This document shows, piece after piece, positions 44,059-53,540 of a DNA stretch of 64,000 nt. The position numbers and the translations under genes are program-made. The notes under the pieces were generated by a model. The model was not told the origin of the DNA and searched no databases. It worked only from the letters and a program-made list of their open reading frames with translations. Position 1 is the stretch's first letter; every line of letters starts with the position of its first letter. The stretch is from assembly GCF_028368935.1 (NCBI RefSeq), contig NZ_JAQNDK010000005.1, forward strand, positions 1-64,000, given 5' to 3'. Source of the DNA: Sorangium aterium (GTDB lineage Bacteria > Myxococcota_A > Polyangia > Polyangiales > Polyangiaceae).

Positions 44059-44892
44059 TCAGGACCGCTTGCGGCGGCGCGCGGCGGCCACGCCCACGCC
44101 GGCGACGAGCGCCGCGAGCCCGGTGCCCGCGAACGGCGCGGAGGAGGACCCCGGCGCGGCGGCGCAGGAGACGCTGGCCTCGGCCTCGGCGTGGGCATCC
44201 ACGTTGATCTCGAGCGTGCTCAGGTAATCCAGGCAGTCCTGCAGGCTCCCGACGACGTCGACATACTGGCCGTTGCAGAACAGGGCGCCTTCCGGCTCCG
44301 AGCACTTCGCCTCACACCCGCCCTGGAGATCGACCGTGCAGTCCGCATTGCAGTCGATGTCGCAGTCGAAGTTCGCCTCGGCCTTGCACTCGCCCTCGCA
44401 GCTCGCGTCGCATTTTGCCTGGCAATCCGCGCTCGGCGGCGTCACCTCGCAGCTCGCGCCGCACTCGCCGTCGCAGCTCGCCTTGCAGGCCCCCTCGCAC
44501 TCCGCTTGCGAGCCGCTGGAGTTGGCGCTCGCCGAACACTTGCCGCTGCAATCCGCCTTGCAGCTCGCCGAGCAGCTCGCCCTGCAGTCGAATTTCCCGG
44601 GATCTACTTCGCACTTGGCAGAGCAATCCGCGGAGCAGTCGACGTTGCAGTCGGCGGTCGCGCTGGCGTTGCACTGGCCCTCGCATTTCCCGGCGCACGC
44701 CGCCGTGAGGTTGACCGGCGTGCAGCTCACCTCGCAGCCGCCCGAGGTGCGGAACTCGCAGTTTGCGCTCGCCGCTAGCTGGATATTTCCACATGCCTCC
44801 GGGCCGGGCGCCGCCGATGCCGACGAGGCGATGGCCAGAGGGATCGCAAAAGTAAAGGCACTCACAAAAAGCTGAGCAATGGTCCGTCGCAT
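44059..44892 (-). CDS. Secreted cysteine-tetrad repeat protein with MYXO-CTERM-like tail
   Basis: 277 residues from ATG 44892 with an AGGAG box. The signal MRRTIAQLFVSAFTFAIPLAIASSASA is cleaved after ASA. The mature part has 33 cysteines, mostly in blocks with a strict four-residue step: DCNVDCSADCSAKC, DCRASCSASCKADCSGKC, ECEGACKASCDGECGASC, DCQAKCDASCEGECK and DCDIDCNADC. Acidic residues and Ala/Ser fill the gaps. The tail (SCAAAPGSSSAPFAGTGLAA, then RRRKRS) fits MYXO-CTERM sorting to the cell surface. I know no named family for the repeat. The gene follows the propeller-like and copper-enzyme genes on the same strand after a 217-base gap. Confidence 0.88.
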   Translation of the reverse strand: MRRTIAQLFVSAFTFAIPLAIASSASAAPGPEACGNIQLAASANCEFRTSGGCEVSCTPVNLTAACAGKCEGQCNASATADCNVDCSADCSAKCEVDPGKFDCRASCSASCKADCSGKCSASANSSGSQAECEGACKASCDGECGASCEVTPPSADCQAKCDASCEGECKAEANFDCDIDCNADCTVDLQGGCEAKCSEPEGALFCNGQYVDVVGSLQDCLDYLSTLEINVDAHAEAEASVSCAAAPGSSSAPFAGTGLAALVAGVGVAAARRRKRS

Positions 44893-44945
44893 GCCAATTC
44901 TCCTGGGTTCAGAGCGCGGGTTCCGCGTGTGGTCTCCGCAGGTGT

Positions 44946-44962
44946 TGCAATCGGACGACCAG
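44946..44962 (-). promoter_or_regulatory. Candidate sigma-54-type -24/-12 element upstream of the Cys-repeat gene
   Basis: On the minus strand this reads CTGGTCGTCCGATTGCA, with TGG and TTGCA at the exact spacing of a sigma-54 promoter (GG, ten bases, GC). The CACG part of the -24 box is not conserved. It lies 54 bases before the ATG. Sigma-54 promoters are common in myxobacteria, but a chance match in a single region is possible. Confidence 0.3.
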
Positions 44963-45109
44963 CGCCACCCTTTGAAGCATTTCCCAAGAAAAAAGTCTCG
45001 CTGCTCGTGACCGCTCGGCCACAGCGTATCTCCGAGTTCACGGTCCCATGATGCGCCCTGCCACACCAAGGGCATGTCCGAGCAGGTGAGGATACCTGCG
45101 ACGTGGTGA

Positions 45110-46159
45110 TCAGCGGCTCACAGTGTCGGCGATTTGCCCTGTTCCGTAGCGCGCCACCACGCCCTTGCGGGCTCTACCGGGTGTCGGCTGGCTAAGGAAG
45201 TCCCCGCCGACCGCCCAGAAGGCCCCTTCACCGTCGGCCCAGACAGCGTGGAGATCGGCGTAGGGCTCCTCGGTGAACTCATCGATCCAGGCCCCGTCGA
45301 CGAGGCGCTGCTTGAGCCCTCCATAACCGACGATCGCGACCTCCCCCGGGCGGCCGCACGCGACGCCGTTCACGTCGTTCGTGAGCTCTACCTCGAGCCT
45401 GCGCCACGACGCGCCGTCCGACCGGAGCACGTCTCTCCCGCCGACCGCGTACACCTCTTCACGGCTGCAGCCGGCGGCCGTGAACAGAGTGCCCTGCGCG
45501 ATCGGCGGGTCGGATTGCACTTCCCAGGTCGAGCCCGAGCGGTGCCAGATGACGCCGAACTCGCCCACGGCGTAGAGATCCTCGGACGATTCGCCCCATA
45601 CCTTGTAGAGCGCCCGGCCGGTCGCCGCCGGCAGCGGCTCTCGCGACCATGCGCTGCCGTCCCAGCGGAGGACGAGGTCCTTCTCCGCGCCCGCGCCGCT
45701 TCCGGGCGTGCCGCCGACGGCCCAGGCATCGTCGGGTGAAAACGCGATCACGCCCCACAGCGTCGCCTCCGTCCCCGTCTCGTGCTCGGTGAACGTCGCT
45801 CCGTCCCACCGCGCGGCGCGGCCGCGCTCGCCGACCATCCAGACGTCCTGCGGACCGGAGCCGGCCACCCACCAGAAGGTCGCATCCCCGCCCGCCGGGA
45901 GCTCGCGCCACCTCGCCCCGTCGTAGTGCAGCGCGAGCGCCCTGAGGCCCGTGTTGCCGAGCGGCCCCCCGACGGCGAACACGTCGTCGGGCGCCGTCCC
46001 CCAGATCGAAAGGACCGCCCTGTCGAGGTCGTCTTCGTCGAGCAGCACGCGCCACGCCGGCGGCTCCTGCTCAGGAGGCCTCGCAGGATCGCCGGGGCAG
46101 CCGGCGAGGGCGACCGCGCCGAGCGCCGCCAGAGCCATCGAGTGAGAGCAGATGCGCAT
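45110..46159 (-). CDS. Lipoprotein with beta-propeller-like repeats
   Basis: 349 residues from ATG 46159 (MRICSHSMALAALGAVALAGC, lipobox Cys 21). The mature chain consists of repeated units with a W/F-G-x-(S/A)-x-(D/E)-D-(V/L)-(F/W/Y)-A/M-V-G core: SIWGTAPDDVFAVGGP, GSGPQDVWMVGERG, IAFSPDDAWAVGGT, VWGESSEDLYAVGEFG, AGCSREEVYAVGGR and VWADGEGAFWAVGGD. The units are about 45-50 residues, with the phrase LHYDGARWRELP-type linking strands. Such repeats form multi-bladed propellers and are common in myxobacterial exported proteins of unknown function. It lies 88 bases downstream of the copper-enzyme gene and upstream of the Cys-repeat gene. Confidence 0.85.
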   Translation of the reverse strand: MRICSHSMALAALGAVALAGCPGDPARPPEQEPPAWRVLLDEDDLDRAVLSIWGTAPDDVFAVGGPLGNTGLRALALHYDGARWRELPAGGDATFWWVAGSGPQDVWMVGERGRAARWDGATFTEHETGTEATLWGVIAFSPDDAWAVGGTPGSGAGAEKDLVLRWDGSAWSREPLPAATGRALYKVWGESSEDLYAVGEFGVIWHRSGSTWEVQSDPPIAQGTLFTAAGCSREEVYAVGGRDVLRSDGASWRRLEVELTNDVNGVACGRPGEVAIVGYGGLKQRLVDGAWIDEFTEEPYADLHAVWADGEGAFWAVGGDFLSQPTPGRARKGVVARYGTGQIADTVSR

Positions 46160-46247
46160 GGGATAGAAGACCAGCCTGGAGAGGTCCTGCCGGCGCGCCG
46201 CCGAGGTCGGCCCACGCGGGTCTACCTGGCGCGTCGCCATGAGCGGC

Positions 46248-47348
46248 TCAGTTGCAGAACACGTCGTCCTGCTTCGGATAGTAATAGACGAAGATGTTGC
46301 AGTGCTCGTTCTTCTCGACGATCGGCCCGAACGTGTAGCAGCAATCGAGCGACTCTTCGGCTGTCCCGTTCTTGGCAACGTCGTAATCGTCGAGGCCCTT
46401 GCACCCCACGGACGGGTCCGGCTGCTGCCACTCGAAGGTGCATCCGTACCAGACGCCGCCGTTCGTCGGGAGCTCCCTGTCGAGCTCCGGCGCGATCAGC
46501 ATCGGCGGGTCGTCCCACGCGCTCGATGTGTAGAAGCGATCCGAGGCCGGAGGCGTGCCGATGGTCTTGCCGTCCCATGCATACATGTCGAACCGCGTGC
46601 CTCGGCTGTGGAAATGGCCGTTGGCGCCGATGATCCTCACGGGAGAGGGGCTGTTGATCTGGCACGAGCCCTCGAACGTGGGCGTCGGGTTCGACTGACA
46701 GACACGGATGGACTGCTTGGTCGCGAAGACGGTGCCCATCTCGGCCTTGACCTCGGCGTCGGGCAGCGCCCAGAAGTTCACCCGGACGCGGCCGACCGCC
46801 TCGGGGGTCTTCTGCGACGTCGCATTCACGTAATGCGTCTGCAGCATCAGCCACTCGTCGGGCGCGAGGACGTTCGCGACGCCCTCGGGGAACTCCCAGT
46901 CGACCTGGCCGTTCTGCTGGGAGTTCGCGATGAGCGGCCAGTCGGCCCAGTTGGGGCTCTTGAAGCACTCCCCCACCCCGTTCTGGTTCTTCTGGATGCG
47001 CCCGCCCTCCGGCCCCAGCCCCTTCACGGTCTTCACGCGGAAGATGTTCATGTGGTGCGAGCCGTCGCGCTGCGCGATCTGCACGCGGTGCAGGTTCACG
47101 GGCTTCGCCGGGTCCAGCCCGTTCGACGCGGCGAGCTCGCTGACCTTGAAGAAGTAGCAGTCCTGCTGCTCGACCCCCGCCGGCACCTCGGTCTCCTCGG
47201 TCTGCATCTGGAAGCCCTGGCCGACCGGCGGCACATCCAGCAGCGACTCGTCGACCGGCACGGGCGTCACGCCCCCGCCCCCGTCAACGCAGGCCACGGC
47301 CCCCAGGACGACGGGAAGCAAACCAAGCGTCAGGCATCGAACCGCCAT
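46248..47348 (-). CDS. PHM-like type II copper, ascorbate-dependent monooxygenase family lipoprotein
   Basis: 366 residues from ATG 47348, with a GGAGGGAC box. The signal ends LGAVAC (Cys 20, lipobox). The layout follows peptidylglycine alpha-hydroxylating monooxygenase: GSHHMNIF (His 98-99; first copper site), LQTHYVNAT (His 172; third ligand of that site), GHFHSRG (His 245 and 247; second copper site), and near the end NEHCNIFVYYY (349-357). In PHM the last segment reads DEMCNLYIMYY with the Met binding the second copper, so His 349 replaces that Met here. The enzyme is predicted to act outside the cytoplasm. The substrate is unknown and no lyase domain is present. Confidence 0.8.
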   Translation of the reverse strand: MAVRCLTLGLLPVVLGAVACVDGGGGVTPVPVDESLLDVPPVGQGFQMQTEETEVPAGVEQQDCYFFKVSELAASNGLDPAKPVNLHRVQIAQRDGSHHMNIFRVKTVKGLGPEGGRIQKNQNGVGECFKSPNWADWPLIANSQQNGQVDWEFPEGVANVLAPDEWLMLQTHYVNATSQKTPEAVGRVRVNFWALPDAEVKAEMGTVFATKQSIRVCQSNPTPTFEGSCQINSPSPVRIIGANGHFHSRGTRFDMYAWDGKTIGTPPASDRFYTSSAWDDPPMLIAPELDRELPTNGGVWYGCTFEWQQPDPSVGCKGLDDYDVAKNGTAEESLDCCYTFGPIVEKNEHCNIFVYYYPKQDDVFCN

Positions 47349-47508
47349 GAGTCCCTCCAGGCAATCGCGTCGCGATGAGGAGAAGAGATATACACGGCTG
47401 CGCAATTGCAGGGCGATCGCGTCACGGGGCGGGCAGGGTTCCGTCGGGCGCCGGGGTGTCGTGGCCGAGCGCTGGCCGGTGCTGCTAGGATGTGGGAGAG
47501 GTTCAACC

Positions 47509-47730
47509 ATGGCGGCGCCCAACAAATGCGGTCCACACACCGAGCTCGCCTCGAACGAGGCGACGCGCATCACCCGGTGCGGGTGTGGCACCGTGCACGT
47601 GACACTCATCGGCCCTGGCGTGACGTTTCGCATGCCAGCGGACGCGTTCCGGGGCGTCGCCTCCGGGCTCAAGGCAGCGGCCGAGCGGCTTGACGACGAC
47701 CCGCGTTTCGGCACGACCTCCATCAATTAG
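47509..47730 (+). CDS. Small protein, 73 residues, unknown function
   Basis: ATG 47509 follows a GAGAGG box. The sequence is MAAPNKCGPHTELASNEATR, then ITRCGCGTVHVTLIGPGVTFRM and a helical end (GVASGLKAAAERLDDDPRFG). The cluster of Cys and His (KCGPH, TRCGCGTVH) resembles a small metal-binding or zinc-ribbon fold, but only three Cys are present. I recognise a general pattern common in myxobacterial small proteins but no named family. It is divergent from the copper-enzyme gene and 61 bases upstream of the kinase gene. The codon pattern agrees with the neighbours. Confidence 0.65.
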   Translation: MAAPNKCGPHTELASNEATRITRCGCGTVHVTLIGPGVTFRMPADAFRGVASGLKAAAERLDDDPRFGTTSIN

Positions 47731-47791
47731 CTTGCGCGCCCGCTGCGGAGCGGCCTACCAGTGGCTTCGCCGCTGAGATCTCTCTCCTCGG

Positions 47792-49024
<1,233 letters not shown>

Positions 49025-49040
49025 GCCGCTGACGGGCCGC

Positions 49041-49064
49041 GAGCGCGCCGCCAGGGGCGCGCTC
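49041..49064. terminator. Hairpin in the kinase-gltA gap
   Basis: GAGCGCGCC (49041-49049) pairs with GGCGCGCTC (49056-49064) around a six-base loop, a perfect nine-base stem. It lies 17 bases after the kinase stop. There is no T tract, so if it ends transcription it does so by stem strength or with Rho. Confidence 0.5.
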
Positions 49065-49097
49065 GTCGAGGTGAGGGGATCGTCGGTGGAAGGTGCA

Positions 49098-49119
49098 GGC
49101 GGGGCCGCTGGGCCCCGCC
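49098..49119. terminator. Second hairpin in the kinase-gltA gap
   Basis: GGCGGGGCC (49098-49106) pairs with GGCCCCGCC (49111-49119) around GCTG. It is a perfect nine-base stem just downstream of the gltA stop, so it may act for the opposite strand. Together with the first hairpin, it gives a stem for each convergent gene. Confidence 0.5.
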
Positions 49120-49123
49120 GCGG

Positions 49124-50425
49124 TCACGCGCGCTCGTCGAGCGGCGTGTAGTCGACGGCGTTCTCGCCGGTGTAGATCTGCCGCGGACGGCCGATCTTGC
49201 CGGTCGGGTCGTCGTTCATCTCCTTCCAGTGGGCGATCCAGCCGGGGAGGCGCCCGAGCGCGAACATGACGGTGAACATGTTCGTGGGGAAGCCGAGCGC
49301 GCGGTAGATGATGCCGCTGTAGAAGTCGACGTTCGGGTAGAGCTTCCGCTCGACGAAGTACGGGTCCTTCAGCGCGGTCTCCTCGAGGCGCTGCGCGATG
49401 TCGAGCAGCGGATCCTTGATGCCGAGCTTCGCCAGGATCTTGTCGGCGGCCGCCTTGATGAGGACGGCGCGCGGATCGTAGTTCTTGTACACGCGGTGGC
49501 CGAAGCCCATCAGGCGGAAGTTCGAGGTCTTGTCCTTCGCGAGCTTGACGAACTTCGAGACGTCGCCGCCGTCCGAGCGGATCGCCTCGAGCATCGTCAC
49601 GACCTCCTGGTTCGCGCCGCCGTGGAGCGGGCCCCAGAGCGCACAGATGCCAGCGGCGACCGAGGCGAAGAGGTTCGCCTTCGAGCTCCCGACGAGGCGC
49701 ACCGTCGACGTCGAGCAGTTCTGCTCGTGATCGGCGTGCAGGATCAGGAGCAGGTTCAGCACCTTCACGATGTCCTCGTCGATCTCGTACGGCTCCGCCG
49801 GGACCGAGAACATCATGTTGAGGAAGTTCGCGCAGTACGAGAGCGAGTTGTGCGGGTAGACGAACGGCTGGCCGATCGACTTCTTGTACGAGAACGCGGC
49901 GATCGTGCGCACCTTGGAGAGCAGCCTCGCGATGGTGATGTCGAGGTGCTCGGTGTTCTTCACGTCGATCGCTTCCGGGTAGTAGCTCGACAGGGAGAGC
50001 ACCATCGCGGAGAGGATCGCCATCGGGTGCGCCGTCGACGGGTAGCCGTCGAAGAAGCGCTTCATGTCCTCGTGGATCAGCGAGTGCCGGGTGAGCAGCG
50101 TGGAGAACCGGGACAGCTCGCTCTTGCTCGGCAGCTTGCCGTAGATCAGGAGGTACGAGGTCTCCACGAAGGTCGACTTCTCGCCGAGCTGCTCGATCGG
50201 GATGCCGCGGTAGCGGAGGATGCCCTTCTCCCCATCGAGGAACGTGATGGAGCTCGTGGTCGAGGCCGTGTTGACGAAGGCCGGGTCGATGCAAACGTAC
50301 CCGGTCTTCGAACGAAGGGACGCGACGTCGATCGCCTTCTCCCCCTCGGTGCCCGTGATCACAGGCAACTCGATCGTCTGCTCCCCACCGTTCTTCTTCA
50401 GCGTTAACTTCGCGGTCTCCTGCAC
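49124..50425 (-). CDS. gltA: Citrate synthase
   Basis: 433 residues, the usual type II size. Signatures: GYVCIDPAFVNTASTTSSITFLDGEKGILRYRGIPIEQL, LLILHADHEQNCSTSTVR with the catalytic His, GPLHGGANQEVV with His, and GFGHRVYKNYDPRA with the active-site His. The enzyme condenses acetyl-CoA and oxaloacetate to citrate. It is transcribed alone, convergent with the kinase gene, and divergent from the DUF1415 gene with 52 bases between the starts. Confidence 0.95.
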   Translation of the reverse strand: MQETAKLTLKKNGGEQTIELPVITGTEGEKAIDVASLRSKTGYVCIDPAFVNTASTTSSITFLDGEKGILRYRGIPIEQLGEKSTFVETSYLLIYGKLPSKSELSRFSTLLTRHSLIHEDMKRFFDGYPSTAHPMAILSAMVLSLSSYYPEAIDVKNTEHLDITIARLLSKVRTIAAFSYKKSIGQPFVYPHNSLSYCANFLNMMFSVPAEPYEIDEDIVKVLNLLLILHADHEQNCSTSTVRLVGSSKANLFASVAAGICALWGPLHGGANQEVVTMLEAIRSDGGDVSKFVKLAKDKTSNFRLMGFGHRVYKNYDPRAVLIKAAADKILAKLGIKDPLLDIAQRLEETALKDPYFVERKLYPNVDFYSGIIYRALGFPTNMFTVMFALGRLPGWIAHWKEMNDDPTGKIGRPRQIYTGENAVDYTPLDERA

Positions 50426-50477
50426 GCCTCCTCCTTCCGCCGCAGCGCGGCGTAAGCTATCACGGGCCGAGGGAAGA

Positions 50478-51173
50478 ATGCTTCCCCGAGAAAATGAGGT
50501 GATGCATTTGAGCGAGCCGGTCGTGCGGGGGGAGCTGGCCCACCACCCAGAGGCGCCTCGGTTTGCGGCCGAGGTGCGCCGAGTCCACGGGCGTTACGCC
50601 GACGAGGTCGTCGCTCGCTACCGGCTCTGCCCGTTCATGCGCGACGCCGCAACCGGATTCGGTCGCTTTTACGTCCTGCTCGATCGCGAGCCCGTCCTGG
50701 AGACGGCGCTGGCGGCCATGGAGGAGGCCGACTCCGCGGTGGTGCACCTGGTTCTCCCGTGCATCCATACTCCGTCGCCCCAGTTCGAGCGCTTCGCATC
50801 GCGCCTGGGTGAACAGCTGCGGCGGCGCTTCAGCCCCGCGCCGGTACTGGCCGCGTTCCACCCCGAGATGGCGGGGGACGAGACGAACTCGCACCGGCTC
50901 GTAGGTCTCCTCCGACACGCGCCAGACCCGTTTGTACAAACGATTCCAGAGGGGCTGAACCATACTGGGACCGTCCTCGCGGGGGCAGGCGTCGAGCCTG
51001 CGGTCGACCCCGCCGAGGACAATTACCGACGCCTTGAAGGGGCAGGGATCGCCGCAGTCAAGATCAGGCTCGCGGAGATCATGGCAGATCGGGACTCGAG
51101 TTATGCGCCCTTCCTCGCGCAGCTCGGGCTGACCCGCCCCGGCCCGCGCTTCAGCCCCCTCCCAACACGGTAG
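50478..51173 (+). CDS. DUF1415 family protein
   Basis: 231 residues from ATG 50478 (a second ATG at 50502 precedes HLSEP). DUF1415 features are ADEVVARYRLCPFMRDA near the N-terminus, IHTPSPQFERF, VLAAFHPEMAGDETNSHRLVGLLRHAPDPFVQTIPEG and the C-terminal NYRRLEGAGIAAVKIRL. The CPF(M) and FHP segments are the conserved blocks, and the Cys and His might bind a metal. The function of the family is not known. It is divergent from citrate synthase and has no downstream partner on the same strand. Confidence 0.85.
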   Translation: MLPRENEVMHLSEPVVRGELAHHPEAPRFAAEVRRVHGRYADEVVARYRLCPFMRDAATGFGRFYVLLDREPVLETALAAMEEADSAVVHLVLPCIHTPSPQFERFASRLGEQLRRRFSPAPVLAAFHPEMAGDETNSHRLVGLLRHAPDPFVQTIPEGLNHTGTVLAGAGVEPAVDPAEDNYRRLEGAGIAAVKIRLAEIMADRDSSYAPFLAQLGLTRPGPRFSPLPTR

Positions 51174-51251
51174 CGCACGGGCGAAAGGCGCAGACGAAAC
51201 ACCTGCGAAACGCGCGCGAAACGCGTGTTGCGCGTGTCGATGAGCCTTGGG

Positions 51252-52691
51252 TCAATCCGCAGGCGAGCGGCGCGGCGCCGGACCCGATCCGTCGGACCCG
51301 GCCTTGGCCTCGCGCTCCGCCATGAGCGGCATCAGGTACGGAAAGCCGGCCGCCATCGTGTCGAGGTGGGGATCGATCTGGGCGGCCAGCCAGAAGAGGA
51401 GCACGCAGGCGCGCTCGACATAGAACCAGTCCTCCGGGTACTCGAACGACCGCATCAGCTCCTGGAGCTCACCGCGCTCCAGCTCGGGGTCCGCGAGCCG
51501 CTCCAGCTGCTCGGGGCGGGCGCGCATCAGCGCCGCCGGCGTGCGATCCCGGATCTTGAGCAGCTTCGCGAAGTAGGTCTTCACGGTCCTCTCGAGGAGC
51601 GCGTCGTTGCCCCCGGGCGCGACGAAGCCCATCCTCCGGAAGCCGCGCACGACCGCCGCGTCGTCCTGCGCGAAGATGCCCTTCAGGATGTCGAGGAGCC
51701 CGTCGATGAGCTCGTCCTGGGCCTCGCAGCTCGCGCCGAAGTCGAGGACGACGAGGCGAAAGCCGCCGCCGTCCTCCGCGCTCCGTGGGGCGACAAGGAA
51801 GTTCCCCGGGTGCGGATCGGCGTGGAAGAAGCGATCCGCGAAGAGCATCTTGTAGAAGGCCTGCACGAGCCTGAGCGCCACGTCCGAGGGCTCGACGCCC
51901 GCGCTCCGGAGCGCGTCGAGGCGGGTGATCTTGATGCCTTCCATGAAGGTCATCGTGAGCACGTCGCGCGTCGTGAGCTCGTGGACGACCTCCGGGAACG
52001 CGACGCCCGCGTCCCCCTCGAAGTTCTGCGCCATCCGCTCCATGCACGCGGCCTCGTGCAGGTAGTCGGTCTCTCGGCGGAGCAGATCGACCAGCGACTC
52101 GTGCACCCGCTCGATGTGCCCCACCGGGACGAACCGCTTGTAGACGAGGATCGCGAGGCGCAGGACGCGCAGGTCGACGGCGATGATCCCGCGGATGCCA
52201 GGGTAGAGGAACTTGACCGCGACCTTGCGGCCGTCGCGGAGGCGCGCGACGTGGACCTGCCCCAGCGACGCGGCCGCGAGCGGCGCGCGCTCGATCGACG
52301 CGAACAGCTCGCCCGCCGAGCGGCCGAAGCTCGCGCGCAGCGCGGCCTCGAGATCGCTGAACGGGTGCGGCGGCACCTGGTCCTGGAGCTGCTCGAGCTC
52401 CTTGCCGTAAGCGCGAGGCAAGAAGCCGCCCATGATGGACAGCACCTGGCCGAGCTTGATGAAGACGCCCCGCAGCTGGAGCATGACGCGCAGCAGGCGC
52501 CGGGCGTTGTTCTGATCGACGCGGGCGCGGCGCGCGACGAGCCAGCCAGGCGGCTCACCCGCAGGCGAGCCGCGCCCGAGGCGCCTCGCGAACACCCGCG
52601 CGAGCCCCAGCTGGATGAGGTAGCTCGTCAGGATGACCGAGAACGCGAGCAGCGCGCGGAAGAGTCGGACGGCGAGCGTCATGTGCGGCAA
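51252..52691 (-). CDS. ABC1/AarF/UbiB-type atypical kinase
   Basis: 479 residues. Family motifs are GVFIKLGQVLSIMGGFLP (KxGQ motif), PLAAASLGQVHVARLRDGRKVAVKFLYPGI (the Ala-rich nucleotide loop), RETDYLHEAACMERMAQNF, FFHADPHPGNFLV and VVLDFGAS. A hydrophobic start (LAVRLFRALLAFSVILTSYLIQLGLARVF) is probably a membrane segment. UbiB/ABC1 proteins support quinone synthesis and lipid transport; they are ATPases rather than protein kinases. No ubiquinone-pathway gene is adjacent, so the role is uncertain. An Arg/Pro-rich tail ends the protein. Confidence 0.9.
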   Translation of the reverse strand: MPHMTLAVRLFRALLAFSVILTSYLIQLGLARVFARRLGRGSPAGEPPGWLVARRARVDQNNARRLLRVMLQLRGVFIKLGQVLSIMGGFLPRAYGKELEQLQDQVPPHPFSDLEAALRASFGRSAGELFASIERAPLAAASLGQVHVARLRDGRKVAVKFLYPGIRGIIAVDLRVLRLAILVYKRFVPVGHIERVHESLVDLLRRETDYLHEAACMERMAQNFEGDAGVAFPEVVHELTTRDVLTMTFMEGIKITRLDALRSAGVEPSDVALRLVQAFYKMLFADRFFHADPHPGNFLVAPRSAEDGGGFRLVVLDFGASCEAQDELIDGLLDILKGIFAQDDAAVVRGFRRMGFVAPGGNDALLERTVKTYFAKLLKIRDRTPAALMRARPEQLERLADPELERGELQELMRSFEYPEDWFYVERACVLLFWLAAQIDPHLDTMAAGFPYLMPLMAEREAKAGSDGSGPAPRRSPAD

Positions 52692-52830
52692 AGCAGCCGC
52701 ACCATGCTACCGCAGGGGCAGCGCGGGGCCAGCCGTGCTCGCCCTCGCCCTCAGCGATGGGTGAACCCCGGCGAGGGGGCCGCCGCGGGCCTCCGCCGCG
52801 CAGCGGAGCCCTCCCGCGAGCCGGAGAGGC

Positions 52831-53166
52831 TCAGGAGAGCGAGTCCTTGATCGCCTTGATGGGGCGGGCGCGGACCGACTTGCTGGCCGGCTTGGCCGCG
52901 AACGTCATCGGCTGCTTCGTGAAGGGGTTGATCCCCTCGCGCGCCTTGGTCGCGGGCTTCTTGACGACGCGGAACTTCGCGAAGCCGGGCATCGTGAAGA
53001 TGCCGTTCTTCTTGAGCTCCTTGTACGCGATGTCGGTCAGCGACTCGAGGATCGCCTTGACCTGCTTGCGCGAGATCTCGTTCTCGTTGGCCTCGACCAC
53101 CGCGTTGATCAGCGCGCTCTTGCTGAGCGACGTGCTCTTCTTCCCATCCGCCTTCTTGGCCGCCAT
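52831..53166 (-). CDS. hup: HU-family DNA-binding protein with basic N- and C-terminal extensions
   Basis: 111 residues from ATG 53166, with AGGAGG seven bases upstream; the ATG at 53172 is too close to that box. The N-terminus (AAKKADGKKSTSLSKSALINA) adds basic residues to the HU helix region, then ISRKQVKAILESLTDIAYKELKKNGIFTMPGFAKFRVVKKPATKAREGINPFTKQPMTFAAKPASKSVRARP forms the DNA-binding arm and the fold. The arm contains GINPFTKQP in place of the usual RNPxT. HU bends and compacts DNA. It is transcribed alone from an upstream region of about 500 bases. Confidence 0.92.
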   Translation of the reverse strand: MAAKKADGKKSTSLSKSALINAVVEANENEISRKQVKAILESLTDIAYKELKKNGIFTMPGFAKFRVVKKPATKAREGINPFTKQPMTFAAKPASKSVRARPIKAIKDSLS

Positions 53167-53540
53167 GTTCATTCCTCCTGAGGTTTGTGCCCTCTTGCGG
53201 GCCAAAGGAACCACAACGGCCGCCGCAGATCCAGTGTCGAATCGTCGATCGGAGCTACAAAAGAAGGGGTTTCATGCCCCGGGGGGCGCGTCGCTCCGCC
53301 GGAGGGAGGGCCGGGGGGCCCTGGCACGGGCCGTCAAATCCGCGGGAAAACAGCCCAAATCGCCGCTCCTCCAGGCCTCACGCGCCCGCCGCGAGAGAGG
53401 TCGGACGCCGGGCGCTCGACGTAGGAGATCACCCGAACCCCTTCCGTTGAAGGCGATCCTGGTCGCCCGGGCGCCCTCTCCGGGTCGAGCCTCCTCGGCC
53501 GACGGCTCTGCTCGGCTCACCCACGCCTCGCCCACGCCCG

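Noticed and set aside
53185-53450. Short plus-strand frames of 79-87 codons upstream of hup.
   Set aside because: The start sites lack ribosome binding sites and the frames overlap each other. The region is better explained as the hup promoter.
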